64,000 nt of DNA from Streptomyces asoensis (GCF_016860545.1 NZ_BNEB01000005.1:806001-870000), one strand, 5' to 3'. Shown: positions 33,199 to 42,620, numbered from the stretch's first letter. Numbers and translations are program-made. The notes: generated from the letters alone by a model not told the origin.

Positions 33199-34401
33199 AT
33201 GACGTTCTCCCTCGGCATCGTCGGTGCCGGACAGTTCTCGGGCCAGTTCGCCAAGCTGTTCCAGGCCCACCCCGGCGTCGGTGACGTGTACGTCACCGAT
33301 CTGCTCCCCGAACGCGCCGAGCGGCTCTCGGCCGAGGTCGGGCTGACGGGCACGTTCCCCTCGTACGAGGCCATGCTGGAGTCGCCCGCGGTCGACGCCG
33401 TCGCCGTCTTCACCCAGCGCTGGACGCACGGCCCGCTGGTCCTCCAGGGGCTCGGGGCCGGCAAGCACGTGTACTCCGCCGTCCCCATGGCGATCACCAC
33501 CGAGGAGATCGCGGCGATCATCGACGCCGTCAAGGCGACCGGGCTGACGTACATGATGGGCGAGACCAGCCAGTACAACCCGGCGACCGTGCACGCCCGC
33601 GACCAGATCGCGAAGGGCGCCTTCGGACGGCTCTTCTACGCCGAGGGCGACTACGTGCACGACATGGACCTGGGCTTCTACGACGCCTACCGCTACAGCG
33701 GCGGCGAGGACTGGAAGGCGACCGCCAGCTATCCCCCGCTGCTGTACCCGACGCACTCCGTGGGCGGTGTGCTCGGCGCCTGGCAGACGCACGCGGTGAG
33801 CGTGTCGGCGATCGGTGTCGTCGACGAGCGCGGGGACGGCGTCTTCGACAAGGAGGTCAGCCGGTTCGGCAACGACTTCTCCAACGCCACCGCGCTGTTC
33901 GAGGTGGCGGGGGGCGGTTCCTTCCGGACCAACGAGTTCCGGCGGGTGGGCTACCCGTCGCACATCCGCGAGTCCCGTTTCCGCTTCTTCGGCACCGAGG
34001 CGAGCATGGAGCAGCTCGCGACCGTGGCGCTCTGGCAGGACAAGGAGGGCGTGCGGGACATCAGCGAGCTGCTGGAACCCAAGCCCACCCTGTCCCCGGA
34101 CGACCCCTCGCTCCGGCACGTCGCGCCCGAACTGAGGGCCGCCTTCACCTCCGGTTCGGCGCCGGTGCACGACCGTACGCGGCTGCCGCGGGCGTTCGAC
34201 GAACTGCACAACGGTCACGAGGGCAGCCACCACTTCCTGGTGGACGACTTCGTGACCGCGGTCGGCAGCCGGACCCTGCCGTCGGTGAACGCATGGGTCG
34301 CGGCCCGCTACACCCTGCCGGGCATCGTCGCGCACGAGTCGGCGCGGCAGGGCGGGACCAGGCTGGCGATCCCGGACTTCGGGGACGCGCCCGGGGCGTG
34401 A
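33199..34401 (+). CDS. Gfo/Idh/MocA-family oxidoreductase
   Basis: 400 residues from ATG 33199 (AAAGG 10 nt upstream); a GTG at 33181 that overlaps the binding-protein stop is possible. N-terminal Rossmann fold LGIVGAGQFSGQFAKLFQAH, then HGPLVLQGLGAGKHVYSAVP, the position of the EKP lysine motif of the family. In the catalytic half LLYPTHSVGGVLGAW carries the conserved histidine. These enzymes oxidise or reduce sugars and cyclitols with NAD(P). As last gene of the importer operon it probably takes the first catabolic step on the imported sugar or a derivative. Confidence 0.9.
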   Translation: MTFSLGIVGAGQFSGQFAKLFQAHPGVGDVYVTDLLPERAERLSAEVGLTGTFPSYEAMLESPAVDAVAVFTQRWTHGPLVLQGLGAGKHVYSAVPMAITTEEIAAIIDAVKATGLTYMMGETSQYNPATVHARDQIAKGAFGRLFYAEGDYVHDMDLGFYDAYRYSGGEDWKATASYPPLLYPTHSVGGVLGAWQTHAVSVSAIGVVDERGDGVFDKEVSRFGNDFSNATALFEVAGGGSFRTNEFRRVGYPSHIRESRFRFFGTEASMEQLATVALWQDKEGVRDISELLEPKPTLSPDDPSLRHVAPELRAAFTSGSAPVHDRTRLPRAFDELHNGHEGSHHFLVDDFVTAVGSRTLPSVNAWVAARYTLPGIVAHESARQGGTRLAIPDFGDAPGA

Positions 34402-34427
34402 TTGCCCGACCGGCGTCCCCGAGCGGC

Positions 34428-35123
34428 TCAGGTGCCCGGCTTGCGGCCGTAGACGAAGACGTCGTCGCCGTTCTTCAGCAGCGACCAGTACTTCTTGGCG
34501 GTCGTGGTGGTCATGTTGACGCAGCCGTGCGAGCCGGGCGGGTTCCACATGCTGAGGCCGACCGAGTGGAAGGCCTGACCGCCGTCGAAGAACTGGCTGT
34601 AGGGCATGGGCACGTTGTAGATGCTCGACACGTGGTCGATGTGCCGGTAGTAGATCTTCTTCAGGCCGGTGCGGGTCTCGTACCCGTCGCGGCCGGTGCG
34701 CACCGGGACGGGTCCGTAGACCAGCCTGCTGCCGTCCTGGATCCAGCTGATCTGGAGGGTGAGGTCGACGCAGGCGATGCGGCCCTTGTTGGTCGGGCAC
34801 CGGCCGGCCTTGTTGGGCTTGTTGCCCACCGCCTTCTGCTTGTTCATGAGGTCCATCACGCCCCAGGTGACGGGCCCGGCGTAGCCGATGTTCGGGGTGA
34901 TGCCGTGCTTGTTCTGGAAGGCCCGGATGGCCTTGCAGTCGGTGGTCGACTGCCGGCCGTCGACGGGCCGGCCGAGGAACTTCTCCACCTGCTTCTGGTA
35001 CGGCCCGGCCTGCGTCGTACAGCTCGCGGCCTGCGCCGGACCCGCGCCCAGCGCCAGTGTCAGCGGCGCGATCAGGCCGGTGAGCCCGAGCACGACGGCC
35101 CCTCGTCTGCGGATGTCCCCCAT
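34428..35123 (-). CDS. Secreted L,D-transpeptidase (YkuD) with peptidoglycan-binding domain
   Basis: 231 residues from ATG 35123. Signal peptide (VVLGLTGLIAPLTLALGAG, then PAQA cleavage region). Residues about 40-95 form a PG_binding_1-like domain (YQKQVEKFLGRPVDGRQ, CKAIRAFQNKHGITPN). The C-terminal YkuD domain has the catalytic motif HSVGLSMWNPPGSHGCVNM with the essential cysteine. Such enzymes make 3-3 cross-links in peptidoglycan outside the membrane. Single gene; convergent with the oxidoreductase gene with 26 bp between them, and no clear terminator. The 242-bp upstream gap to 35366 holds only promoter-like sequence. Confidence 0.93.
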   Translation of the reverse strand: MGDIRRRGAVVLGLTGLIAPLTLALGAGPAQAASCTTQAGPYQKQVEKFLGRPVDGRQSTTDCKAIRAFQNKHGITPNIGYAGPVTWGVMDLMNKQKAVGNKPNKAGRCPTNKGRIACVDLTLQISWIQDGSRLVYGPVPVRTGRDGYETRTGLKKIYYRHIDHVSSIYNVPMPYSQFFDGGQAFHSVGLSMWNPPGSHGCVNMTTTTAKKYWSLLKNGDDVFVYGRKPGT

Positions 35124-35365
35124 GGTTGCCCTCTCCCTGACACGGTTGTCGCGATCTCTCCCCCTTAGACACGTGTGCCCCGGCGGCGGTTGTAGTCCGG
35201 CGCGGGCTGTGACGAAACGGTGAACTTCTCCTCCGTGCAGGCCACCCGAACACCCCTTTATGTCCTGTTCGTTGCGGTATGGCGGGATGCTCGTGCGCGG
35301 TGTCCGGTCCAGTTTCCTCCGATTGGATCGGGCGCCGGGCCCTCGCGCCGTCCTAGGTTCGCGGT

Positions 35366-36763
35366 ATGCATCCCACCCTCGCCGGCGATCTCTCCCGCCT
35401 TCCCGAGCTCCTCCAGCGCGCCCGTGACTTCGCCGCCCGCGAGGTGAGCGGGCTGGGCGACCGGCCGGTCTCCCACCGGGACCCGGCGCCCGTCCCGGCC
35501 GGCCTGCCCGGCGAGGGGGCAGGCGCCGAGGGCGCCCTCGCGCGCTTCGCCGAGGCCTGGGCACCGGGCTTCTCCGGCTCGGCCGGTCCGCGCTACCTCG
35601 GCTTCGTCACGGGCGGCGCGACTCCCGCGTCGGTCACCGGGGACTGGCTGACGGCGGCGTACGACCAGAACGTCTCCGGGTCGGCCGGTTCATGGGCCGC
35701 GGCCCTGGAGCGCGAGACCGTCGCCTGGCTGCGCGAACTGTTCGGGCTGGGCGACGCGCACAGCGGGGCGTTCGTGACCGGCGCGACCGTCTCCACCACC
35801 GTCGGACTCGCCGTCGCCCGTGAGTGGCTGGGCGAGCGGCTGGGCGTCGACGTGTCGCGCGAGGGCGCGGCCGCCCTCGGGCCCGTGGAAGTGCTCTCCG
35901 GCAGCCCGCACTCCAGTGTCTCCAAGGCGCTGTCGGTGCTGGGCGTCGGCCGCGACCGGCTGCGGCGGGTCCCCCTGCTGCCCGGCGGGCGGGAGGCCGT
36001 GGACGTCGACGCCCTCGAGTCGGCGCTGGCCGCGCTGGACGGACGCCCGGCGATCGTCGTGGCCAACGCCGGGACGGTCGACACGGTCGACTTCGACGAC
36101 CTGCGGGCCGTCGCGGCCCTCAAGGAGCGCTACGACTTCTGGCTGCACGTGGACGCGGCGTTCGGCGGTTTCGCCGCCCTCTCCCCCGCACACGCCCACC
36201 TCGTCGACGGGCTCGACGCGGCCGACTCGGTCTGCGTGGACCTGCACAAGTGGCTCAACGTGCCCTACGACGCGGCCGTGCAGTTCACCCGCCGCCGCGA
36301 CCTCCAGGTGCGGGTCTTCCACAACGCCTCGCCCTACCTGGGCGCGCCCACGGGCGAGCCGGACTTCCTCCATCTCACGCCGGAGAACTCACGGCGGCTG
36401 CGCGCCCTGCCGGCGTGGTTCTCGCTGGTGGCCTACGGGCGGGCCGGGCACCGCGAGATCGTCGAGCGGAACGTGGAACTCGCCGTCCGGCTCGGCGAGG
36501 GGATCGCCGCGCTGGACGGGCTGCGGCTGCTGGCGCCGGTGCGCCTGAACGTCGTCTGCTTCACCCTCGCCGACGACCCCACGGCCGCCCGGGTCGCCGC
36601 CCTGGCGGACGCGGTGGCCGCCTCCGGAGAGGCTTTCCTGACCCCGACGGTGTACGGCGGGGTGCCCGCGCTGCGGGCCGCCTTCAGCAACTGGCGCACG
36701 ACCCGCGCGGACGGGGAGCGGGTGCTGCGGGCCCTGGCCTCGGCGCCGGGCACCCACGGGTGA
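35366..36763 (+). CDS. PLP-dependent group II decarboxylase (aromatic amino-acid type)
   Basis: 465 residues, normal for the family. Motifs: GPRYLGFVTGGATPASVTGD, GAFVTGATVSTTVGLAVARE, VVANAGTVDTVDFDDLRAVA, HVDAAFGGFAALSP (the strand contacting the pyridine ring) and the Schiff-base lysine in SVCVDLHKWLNVPYD. This is the family of aromatic-L-amino-acid, tyrosine and glutamate decarboxylases; the actual substrate cannot be read. TAGGTT at 35354-35359 ends 6 nt before the ATG, so the mRNA may be leaderless. Stands alone. Confidence 0.92.
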   Translation: MHPTLAGDLSRLPELLQRARDFAAREVSGLGDRPVSHRDPAPVPAGLPGEGAGAEGALARFAEAWAPGFSGSAGPRYLGFVTGGATPASVTGDWLTAAYDQNVSGSAGSWAAALERETVAWLRELFGLGDAHSGAFVTGATVSTTVGLAVAREWLGERLGVDVSREGAAALGPVEVLSGSPHSSVSKALSVLGVGRDRLRRVPLLPGGREAVDVDALESALAALDGRPAIVVANAGTVDTVDFDDLRAVAALKERYDFWLHVDAAFGGFAALSPAHAHLVDGLDAADSVCVDLHKWLNVPYDAAVQFTRRRDLQVRVFHNASPYLGAPTGEPDFLHLTPENSRRLRALPAWFSLVAYGRAGHREIVERNVELAVRLGEGIAALDGLRLLAPVRLNVVCFTLADDPTAARVAALADAVAASGEAFLTPTVYGGVPALRAAFSNWRTTRADGERVLRALASAPGTHG

Positions 36764-36843
36764 ACCGGGCGGCCCGCGGGTGAAAGGATCCACGGGGCCG
36801 TGCGGCGCGGCCGTCACGTCGACAGGACGGAGCACGTGCGGGC

Positions 36844-37395
36844 ATGACCGCCTTCCTCCAGCAACTCCCCGCCCTCCTCGGTGTCGTGGTCGGCGCTCTC
36901 GGCTCCTACGTCGCGGTCGTGCGCAGTGACCGGGCCCGGTTCCGGCGGGAGCGGGCGGCCCGGTGGGAGGAACGACGGCTGGCGGTGTACACCGAGTACG
37001 CGCGGACGCTGAAGGCGTCGGTGAACCTGACCTACCGGGTCGCCGCGCACCTCGGCAACGACCCGCATCCGCACCCGCTGTCCCCGCAGGAGGCCGAGCC
37101 GCTGCTGGCCCAGGCCACCGACCGGCGGGACCCGGCCGGGGAGGCGCTGATCATGCTCGGCGGCAGGGACACGGTGGAGCGGGCCCGGGAGTGGGTCGTC
37201 GTGGTGATGGACATGGAGCGCTTCCTGCGTGCCGGGACGCACGACCCGCAGGCCTGGCAGGCACTGCTGGAACGGCAGCGCGCCGGCCGCGAGGGCTACT
37301 ACACGGCCGTGCGCGAGGATCTCGAACTGCCGCCGGGCCACTCGGCGCGCTGGTCGACGCAGCCCGGCTCGCCCGACGCGGGCGGTCAGCGGTAG
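36844..37395 (+). CDS. Membrane-anchored helical protein of unknown function
   Basis: 183 residues. N-terminal membrane helix (LLGVVVGALGSYVAVVRS) followed by a highly charged helical cytoplasmic part (RARFRRERAARWEERRLAVY; REWVVVVMDMERFLRAGTHD). The pattern resembles many short actinobacterial proteins of unknown function that begin with one helix and a coiled coil. I see no catalytic motif. Its stop overlaps the end of the convergent SDR gene by 10 bp, which argues that no terminator separates them. Confidence 0.7.
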   Translation: MTAFLQQLPALLGVVVGALGSYVAVVRSDRARFRRERAARWEERRLAVYTEYARTLKASVNLTYRVAAHLGNDPHPHPLSPQEAEPLLAQATDRRDPAGEALIMLGGRDTVERAREWVVVVMDMERFLRAGTHDPQAWQALLERQRAGREGYYTAVREDLELPPGHSARWSTQPGSPDAGGQR

Positions 37396-38300
37396 CCCGT
37401 GGTGTCCGCCGCCTTTCCCGGGTCCTGCACCTCGACCAGGTAGCGCCAGGCGTCGGGCCGGCTGCCGTCGAGGTCGGTGAAGCCGTACACGCCGGCGAGT
37501 TGCCCGCTGGACAGGGAGCGCCCGTTGTGACGCGCCACGTCGGGATCGGCGGCGAGGGCGGCGACCGCCCGGCCGACGTAGCGGGGTGTCTCGGAGATGG
37601 CGAAGTGGGGGACACTGTCGAGGGCGTCGCGCCAGTTGTCCTCGCGTACGCCGAAGTGGTCGAGCATCATCTCCGACCGCAGCCAGCCCGGGGTGAGCGC
37701 CACGGCGGTGGCGCCGCGCGGGCCGAGTTCGTGGCCGAGGGCGAAGGCCATGCGCAGGACGGAGTTCTTGGCCAGGTCGTAGAAGAAATTCACGCGATAG
37801 GTGTCGCGGTTGTAGTCGGTGGTGCCGTCGGTCATCTCGACGACCAGTGCGCCGGGCCGGCGCAGCAGCAGGGGCAGTGCGTGGTGGCTGGTGATCGCAT
37901 GGGTCTCGACGGCGAGCCGGAGCAGTCGCAGACCGTTGTCCAGGTCGTGCTCCCAGACGGGCGCGTCCCACTCGAAGAGGTGCTCGCCGCCCCAGATGTC
38001 GTTGACGAGGACGTCGAGGCGGCCCTGCTCCGCGGCGATGCGGTCGACGAGGGAGCGGACCTGGCCGGGGTCGAGGTGGTCGGTGGGCACGGCGACGCCG
38101 TGGCCGCCCGCCTCGGTGACGAGGTCGGCGGTGTCCTCGATCGTCTCGGGCCGGTCGTACTCGGAGCGCCGGGTGCGGGTGGTGCGGCCCGTCACGTAGA
38201 CGGTGGCGCCCGCCGCCCCCAGTTCCACGGCGATGCCGCGTCCCGCGCCCCGTGTCGCCCCGGCGACCAGGGCGACCCTGCCTTCCAGCGGACCGGACAT
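37386..38300 (-). CDS. Short-chain dehydrogenase/reductase
   Basis: 304 residues. The Rossmann glycine motif is VALVAGATRGAGRGIAVELG, and the catalytic YxxxK reads YDLAKNSVLRM. The usual NNAG is replaced by VNDIWGG, and the segment VTGRTTRTRRSEYDRPETIE suggests NADP preference. This variant is common in actinobacteria and plants among SDRs of unknown substrate. C-terminal extension GQLAGVYGFTDLDGSRPDAW is conserved-looking. ATG start at 38300. No operon partner; it overlaps the converging membrane protein gene. Confidence 0.88.
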   Translation of the reverse strand: MSGPLEGRVALVAGATRGAGRGIAVELGAAGATVYVTGRTTRTRRSEYDRPETIEDTADLVTEAGGHGVAVPTDHLDPGQVRSLVDRIAAEQGRLDVLVNDIWGGEHLFEWDAPVWEHDLDNGLRLLRLAVETHAITSHHALPLLLRRPGALVVEMTDGTTDYNRDTYRVNFFYDLAKNSVLRMAFALGHELGPRGATAVALTPGWLRSEMMLDHFGVREDNWRDALDSVPHFAISETPRYVGRAVAALAADPDVARHNGRSLSSGQLAGVYGFTDLDGSRPDAWRYLVEVQDPGKAADTTGYR

Positions 38301-38438
38301 GTCCGACCTCCTGCGTGTGTTGCGTCGGTGTCGTCATCGAGGATCGATGGCAGCGACGAGCATCGCGTGGAAGCCGGACACCTCCTGTCGTCTTTTCCGC
38401 ACCGGGTCACCCGCCCGGCGGCGGGCCCCGGTTCCGGC

Positions 38439-39071
38439 TCAGTGCCCCCGGGCGATCCACTCGTCCAGGTGCGGCGCCTCGGCGCCGATGGTCGTCGTGT
38501 CGCCGTGGCCGGTCAGCACCTTCGTCTCCGGCGGCAGGGCGAGCAGCCGCTCCCTGATGGAGGTGATGATCGTCGGGAAGTGGGACCAGGAGCGGCCGGT
38601 GGCGCCGGGCCCGCCCTGGAACAGGGTGTCGCCGGTGAACAGGACGCCGAGCCCGGGGTCGTGGAGGCAGACCGCGCCGGGCGCGTGCCCGGGGGTGTGC
38701 AGCACGGTCAGGTCGGTGCCGGCGGTCTCGATGACCTGGCCGTCGGCCAGATGGGCGTCGGGCTCGCGGTCCGGGTGGGTGAGCTTCCACAGCGGCAGGT
38801 CGTCGGGGTGCAGCCAGATCGTGGCGCCCGTCGCGTCGGCGAGTGCCGGCGCGGCGTCGATGTGGTCGTTGTGGGCGTGGGTGCACACGATCGCCGTGAG
38901 CCTGCGGTCTCCCACGGCGGCCAGGATGGCGTCGACGTCGTGGGCGGCGTCGATGACGATGGCCTCGTGGTCGTCGCCGACGATCCACACGTTGTTGTCG
39001 ACGTCCCAGGTACCCCCGTCGAGACTGAACTGCCCCGAGGTCACCAGGCGTTCGATACGGGCGGCCGTCAC
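38439..39071 (-). CDS. MBL-fold hydrolase paired with mycothiol-dependent dehydrogenase
   Basis: 210 residues, a glyoxalase II-like metallo-beta-lactamase fold. Zinc ligands are visible in VCTHAHNDHIDAAPALADAT, the later HTPGHAPGAVCLHD histidine, LFTGDTLFQGGPG and LTGHGDTTTIGAE. It starts within the ATGA overlap with the dehydrogenase stop, so the two are translationally coupled. In mycobacteria the same pair (Rv2259-Rv2260) handles S-formyl- or S-nitroso-mycothiol. The likely role is hydrolysis of S-formylmycothiol to mycothiol and formate in the cytosol (inference from pairing). Confidence 0.88.
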   Translation of the reverse strand: MTAARIERLVTSGQFSLDGGTWDVDNNVWIVGDDHEAIVIDAAHDVDAILAAVGDRRLTAIVCTHAHNDHIDAAPALADATGATIWLHPDDLPLWKLTHPDREPDAHLADGQVIETAGTDLTVLHTPGHAPGAVCLHDPGLGVLFTGDTLFQGGPGATGRSWSHFPTIITSIRERLLALPPETKVLTGHGDTTTIGAEAPHLDEWIARGH

Positions 39072-40153
39072 AGGACCACCACCGAGCGCAGCACGTCGCC
39101 GTGGTGCATCCGCTCGAAGGCCTTCTCCACCTCGTCCAGCGCGATCGTCTCCGTGACGAACGCCCCGAGATCCAGCCGGCCCTGCAGATGCAGATCGATC
39201 AGCATCGGGAAGTCCCGCGAGGGCAGACAGTCGCCGTACCAGGACGACTTCAGCGCACCCCCACGCCCGAAGACGTCCAGCAACGGCAGCTCCAGCTTCA
39301 TCTCCGGCGTCGGAACACCCACCAGCACCACCGTGCCCGCCAGATCACGCGCATAGAAGGCCTGCCGGTACGTCTCCGGCCGGCCCACCGCCTCGATCAC
39401 CACATCGGCACCGAAACCCCCGGTCAGCTCCCGGATCGCCTCCACCGGATCACTCTCCTTCGAGTTCACCGTGTGCGTCGCACCCATCCCGGCAGCCGTC
39501 CGCAGCTTGCGGTCGTCGATGTCGACGGCAATGATCTTCGCCGCACCGGCGAGCCGCGCACCCACCACCGCCGCGTCACCGACCCCGCCACAGCCGATGA
39601 CGGCCACACTGTCACCACGCCCCACACCGCCCGTGTTGATCGCCGCACCGATACCGGCCATCACCCCGCACCCCAGCAGCCCCGCCACCGCAGCCGACAC
39701 CGACGCATCGACCTTCGTGCACTGCCCCGCCGCCACCAGCGTCTTCTCCGCGAACGCCCCGATCCCCAGCGCCGGCGACAGCTCCGTGCCGTCCAGCAGC
39801 GTCATCCGCTGCTTCGCGTTGTGCGTGTCGAAGCAGTACCAAGGACGCCCCCGCAGACACGCCCGGCACCGACCGCACACCGCCCGCCAGTTCAAGATCA
39901 CGAAATCGCCCGGCGCCACATCCGTGACACCCTCCCCCACCGACTCCACGACACCCGCCGCCTCATGCCCCAGCAGGAACGGGAACTCGTCGTTGATCCC
40001 GCCCTGCCGGTAGTGCAGATCGGTGTGGCAGACCCCGCAGGCCTGCACCTTGACCACGGCCTCGCCGGGACCGGGATCCGGAATCAGGATCGTCTCCACC
40101 CGTACCGGCTCGTTCTTGCCCGGCGCGATCACTCCGCGCACTTCCTGCGGCAT
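39068..40153 (-). CDS. mscR: S-(hydroxymethyl)mycothiol dehydrogenase / S-nitrosomycothiol reductase
   Basis: 361 residues, zinc-dependent medium-chain dehydrogenase. Catalytic zinc ligands in CGVCHTDLHYRQGG and GHEAAGVVESVGEG; structural zinc cysteines in CGRCRACLRGRPWYC; NAD site VAVIGCGGVGDAAVVG and IIAVDIDDRKL. The WYCFDTHNAKQRM segment and overall length match mycothiol-dependent formaldehyde dehydrogenase (MscR/AdhE2). It oxidises the formaldehyde-mycothiol adduct with NAD. ATG start with AAAGGGAC upstream. Codons ending in G or T (GCG, GTG, CGG, GGT, GAT) are much commoner here than in neighbouring genes, making the plus strand look C/A-rich. Confidence 0.93.
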   Translation of the reverse strand: MPQEVRGVIAPGKNEPVRVETILIPDPGPGEAVVKVQACGVCHTDLHYRQGGINDEFPFLLGHEAAGVVESVGEGVTDVAPGDFVILNWRAVCGRCRACLRGRPWYCFDTHNAKQRMTLLDGTELSPALGIGAFAEKTLVAAGQCTKVDASVSAAVAGLLGCGVMAGIGAAINTGGVGRGDSVAVIGCGGVGDAAVVGARLAGAAKIIAVDIDDRKLRTAAGMGATHTVNSKESDPVEAIRELTGGFGADVVIEAVGRPETYRQAFYARDLAGTVVLVGVPTPEMKLELPLLDVFGRGGALKSSWYGDCLPSRDFPMLIDLHLQGRLDLGAFVTETIALDEVEKAFERMHHGDVLRSVVVL

Positions 40154-40326
40154 CGTGCTGTCCCTTTCTTCGACGGTCGTCCGTCCCGCTGCCGACCCTA
40201 CGCGTGACCGATCGGTAGGAGCACGGGCGGCAGGGCCGACGGCGGCCCCGAACACACCCTCGCCGGTCGGACGGACGGGCGGCCGACGTAGCCTGGGGCC
40301 GGCGACCCGACCCCCGAAGGAGCACC

Positions 40327-42081
40327 GTGGCCATCGCAGAGACCGTCGGCGGCCGGCCCCCGTGGCGGCTCCTGCTCGACTACGTACGGCCGCACGGCAG
40401 GTCCCTGCTGGTGGGTGCGGTGCTCTCGCTCGTCACCGGCGCGACCGGGCTCCTGCTGCCCCTGGTGGCAAGGAAGTTGATCGACGATCTGGGCCACGAC
40501 CGCTCCATATCCGGGGCGTTGTTCGCGCTGACCGCGCTGGTGGTGGCCAACTCGGCGGTGGGAGCGCTGGGTTCGTACGTGCTGCGGCGCACCGCCGAGT
40601 CGGTGGTGCTGGGGGCACGGCGGGCGCTGTCCTCGTATCTGCTGCGGCTGCGGATCACCGCCGTCGACCGGAGCGAGCCCGGCGACCTCATGGCCCGCAT
40701 CACCTCCGACACCACGCTGCTGCGCGAGGTGACCACCGACTCGCTGGTGGGCCTCGGTACCGGCGGGCTCACCCTGGCCGCCACGGTCGTGATGATGGGC
40801 CTGGTGGACCCGGTGCTGCTCGGGGTCACCCTGGCCGTGATCGTGTGCGCGGGCACGGTGCTGGGTGTGATCGTGCCGCGGATCAACCGCGCGAGCCGCC
40901 GGGCCCAGGACGCGGTCGGCGTGATGGGGGCCTCGCTGGAGCGGGTGCTCGGCGCGCTGCGCACGGTGAAGGCGTCGGGCGCCGAGCACCGCGAGGAGGC
41001 GACGCTGCACGCGGCGGCCGAGGAGTCCTGGCGGCAGAGCGTGCGCGCCGCCAAGTGGTCGGCCGCCGCGGGCAACACGGCCGGGCTGGCGATGCAGACC
41101 GCGTTCATCACCGTCCTCGCGGTGGGCGGGGCACGGGTCGCGACGGGCGCGATCGAGATAGGCACGCTCGTGGCGTTCCTGCTGTACGTCTTCTATCTGA
41201 TGTCGCCGATCCAGCAGGTCGTCGGCGCGATCACCCAGTACCAGACGGGTTCGGCGGCCCTGAGCCGCATCCAGGAGGCGCTGCGGCTGCCCGCCGAGCC
41301 GGTGTCCCGGCCCGGGGAGCTCTCCGCGCCCGCCGCCGGACCCGCCTCGTTGGACTTCACCGACGTCCGGTTCCGGTACGCCGACGACCTGCCGTACGTC
41401 CACCACGGGGTGACGTTCAGCGTGCCGGCCCGGGGCATGACGGCGTTCGTGGGCCCTTCGGGCGCGGGCAAGACGACCGTGTTCTCGCTGATCGAGCGGT
41501 TCTACGACCCAGAGTCGGGCACCATCGCCCTCGACGGCCGCGACCTCACGGACTGGGAGCTGTCCCGGCTGCGCTCGAGCCTCGGGTACGTCGAGCAGGA
41601 CGCGCCCGTGCTGTCGGGCTCGCTGCGCGACAATCTGCTGCTGGGGAACCCGTCGGCGGACGACGACACCGTGCGGGACGTGCTGAAGACGACCCGTCTG
41701 GAGGACCTGGTCGAACGGCTGCCGCAGGGGCTGGACACGCTGGTCGGGCACCGCGGGACGAAGCTGTCCGGCGGAGAGCGGCAGCGGGTGGCGATCGCCC
41801 GCGCGCTGCTGCGCCGCCCGAGGCTCCTGCTGCTCGACGAGGCGACCTCCCAGCTGGACGCGGTGAACGAGGCGGCGCTGCGCGACACCGTCGCCGACGT
41901 CGCGCGGACCACCACGGTCCTGGTCGTCGCGCACCGGTTGTCGACGGTGACGATGGCGGACCGGATCGTCGTCATGGACGCCGGGCGGGTCCGTGCGGTG
42001 GGCACGCACCGTGAGCTCGTGGCGGGCGATCCGCTGTACGCCGAGCTGGCGGCCACCCAGTTCCTGGCGACGACGGACTGA
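40327..42081 (+). CDS. ABC exporter, fused membrane and ATPase domains
   Basis: 584 residues, GTG start with GAAGGAG upstream. Residues about 18-310 form an ABC transporter type 1 membrane domain with six helices (LLVGAVLSLVTGATGLLLPL onwards). The ATPase half shows Walker A GPSGAGKTTV, Q-loop YVEQDAPVL, signature LSGGERQRVAIARALLRRP and Walker B LLLLDEATSQLDAV, then the H-loop VVAHRLSTV. It would work as a homodimer exporting a drug, lipid or peptide; substrate not evident. It is divergent from the mscR gene and single. A bidirectional terminator follows. Confidence 0.95.
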   Translation: MAIAETVGGRPPWRLLLDYVRPHGRSLLVGAVLSLVTGATGLLLPLVARKLIDDLGHDRSISGALFALTALVVANSAVGALGSYVLRRTAESVVLGARRALSSYLLRLRITAVDRSEPGDLMARITSDTTLLREVTTDSLVGLGTGGLTLAATVVMMGLVDPVLLGVTLAVIVCAGTVLGVIVPRINRASRRAQDAVGVMGASLERVLGALRTVKASGAEHREEATLHAAAEESWRQSVRAAKWSAAAGNTAGLAMQTAFITVLAVGGARVATGAIEIGTLVAFLLYVFYLMSPIQQVVGAITQYQTGSAALSRIQEALRLPAEPVSRPGELSAPAAGPASLDFTDVRFRYADDLPYVHHGVTFSVPARGMTAFVGPSGAGKTTVFSLIERFYDPESGTIALDGRDLTDWELSRLRSSLGYVEQDAPVLSGSLRDNLLLGNPSADDDTVRDVLKTTRLEDLVERLPQGLDTLVGHRGTKLSGGERQRVAIARALLRRPRLLLLDEATSQLDAVNEAALRDTVADVARTTTVLVVAHRLSTVTMADRIVVMDAGRVRAVGTHRELVAGDPLYAELAATQFLATTD

Positions 42082-42103
42082 CGGGGCCGGACACGGGTGG
42101 GGA

Positions 42104-42123
42104 CCGTCCGGACGTCCGGACGG
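42104..42123. terminator. 20-bp palindrome between convergent genes
   Basis: CCGTCCGGACGTCCGGACGG is a perfect palindrome between the exporter gene and the small secreted-protein gene, flanked by GGG and CCC that extend the stem. Likely bidirectional terminator. Confidence 0.7.
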
Positions 42124-42149
42124 CCCCCGTGGCGGGAGAGGCGGGCCGC

Positions 42150-42449
42150 TCAGCCCTGGATGCCGGGCAGCAGCCCGGTGACGGGGGCGACGAGGTCGGT
42201 GACCTGGTGCAGCTCGTTCAGCCGGTCGAGCTGGCTCACCTTGTTCAGTTCGCCCAGCTGCCGGGAGACCGGCGGCAGTTCGGCCCGGTGTTCGGCGGGG
42301 ATCTGGGCGGCGACGAGCGAGTCCAGCGCCGTCATCGGGTTGAGCTGGCCGGCGGCCGGGGCGTCGGCCGCGTTCGCCATGGGCGCCGCGAGGCCGGTGA
42401 TTCCGGCGGCGAGGGCGGCGAGAGCGGCGATGCGTCGAGTGGAGATCAT
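42150..42449 (-). CDS. Small secreted protein of unknown function
   Basis: 99 residues. Clear Sec signal peptide (MISTRRIAALAALAAGITGL, then APMANA cleavage). The mature part of about 70 residues has no cysteine and is helical: PMTALDSLVAAQIPAEHRAE and LGELNKVSQLDRLNELHQV, with leucines spaced for a coiled or amphipathic helix, ending VTGLLPGIQG. It has neither chaplin nor rodlin signature. Probably an exported small protein of Streptomyces; role unknown. Terminated by the palindrome at 42104. Confidence 0.75.
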   Translation of the reverse strand: MISTRRIAALAALAAGITGLAAPMANAADAPAAGQLNPMTALDSLVAAQIPAEHRAELPPVSRQLGELNKVSQLDRLNELHQVTDLVAPVTGLLPGIQG

Positions 42450-42620
42450 GCCCTCAGCAACGGCCCGGGGCGCCTCGCGGACACGGGTGGGCGGCGGCGC
42501 TCACCCGACAGGCGGAGGAGACCTCCTGCGCTTGCCGAGCCCGGTCCGCCGGAGGAGTCTCGAAGGTGAGGGTCGGGCGGCCCGACCTCCCCTCGGCCGC
42601 GGCCCTCGGAGGAGGTCACC

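Noticed and set aside
34402..34427. Terminator between the oxidoreductase and L,D-transpeptidase genes
   Set aside because: Only 26 bp without a convincing hairpin; the genes may terminate inside each other.
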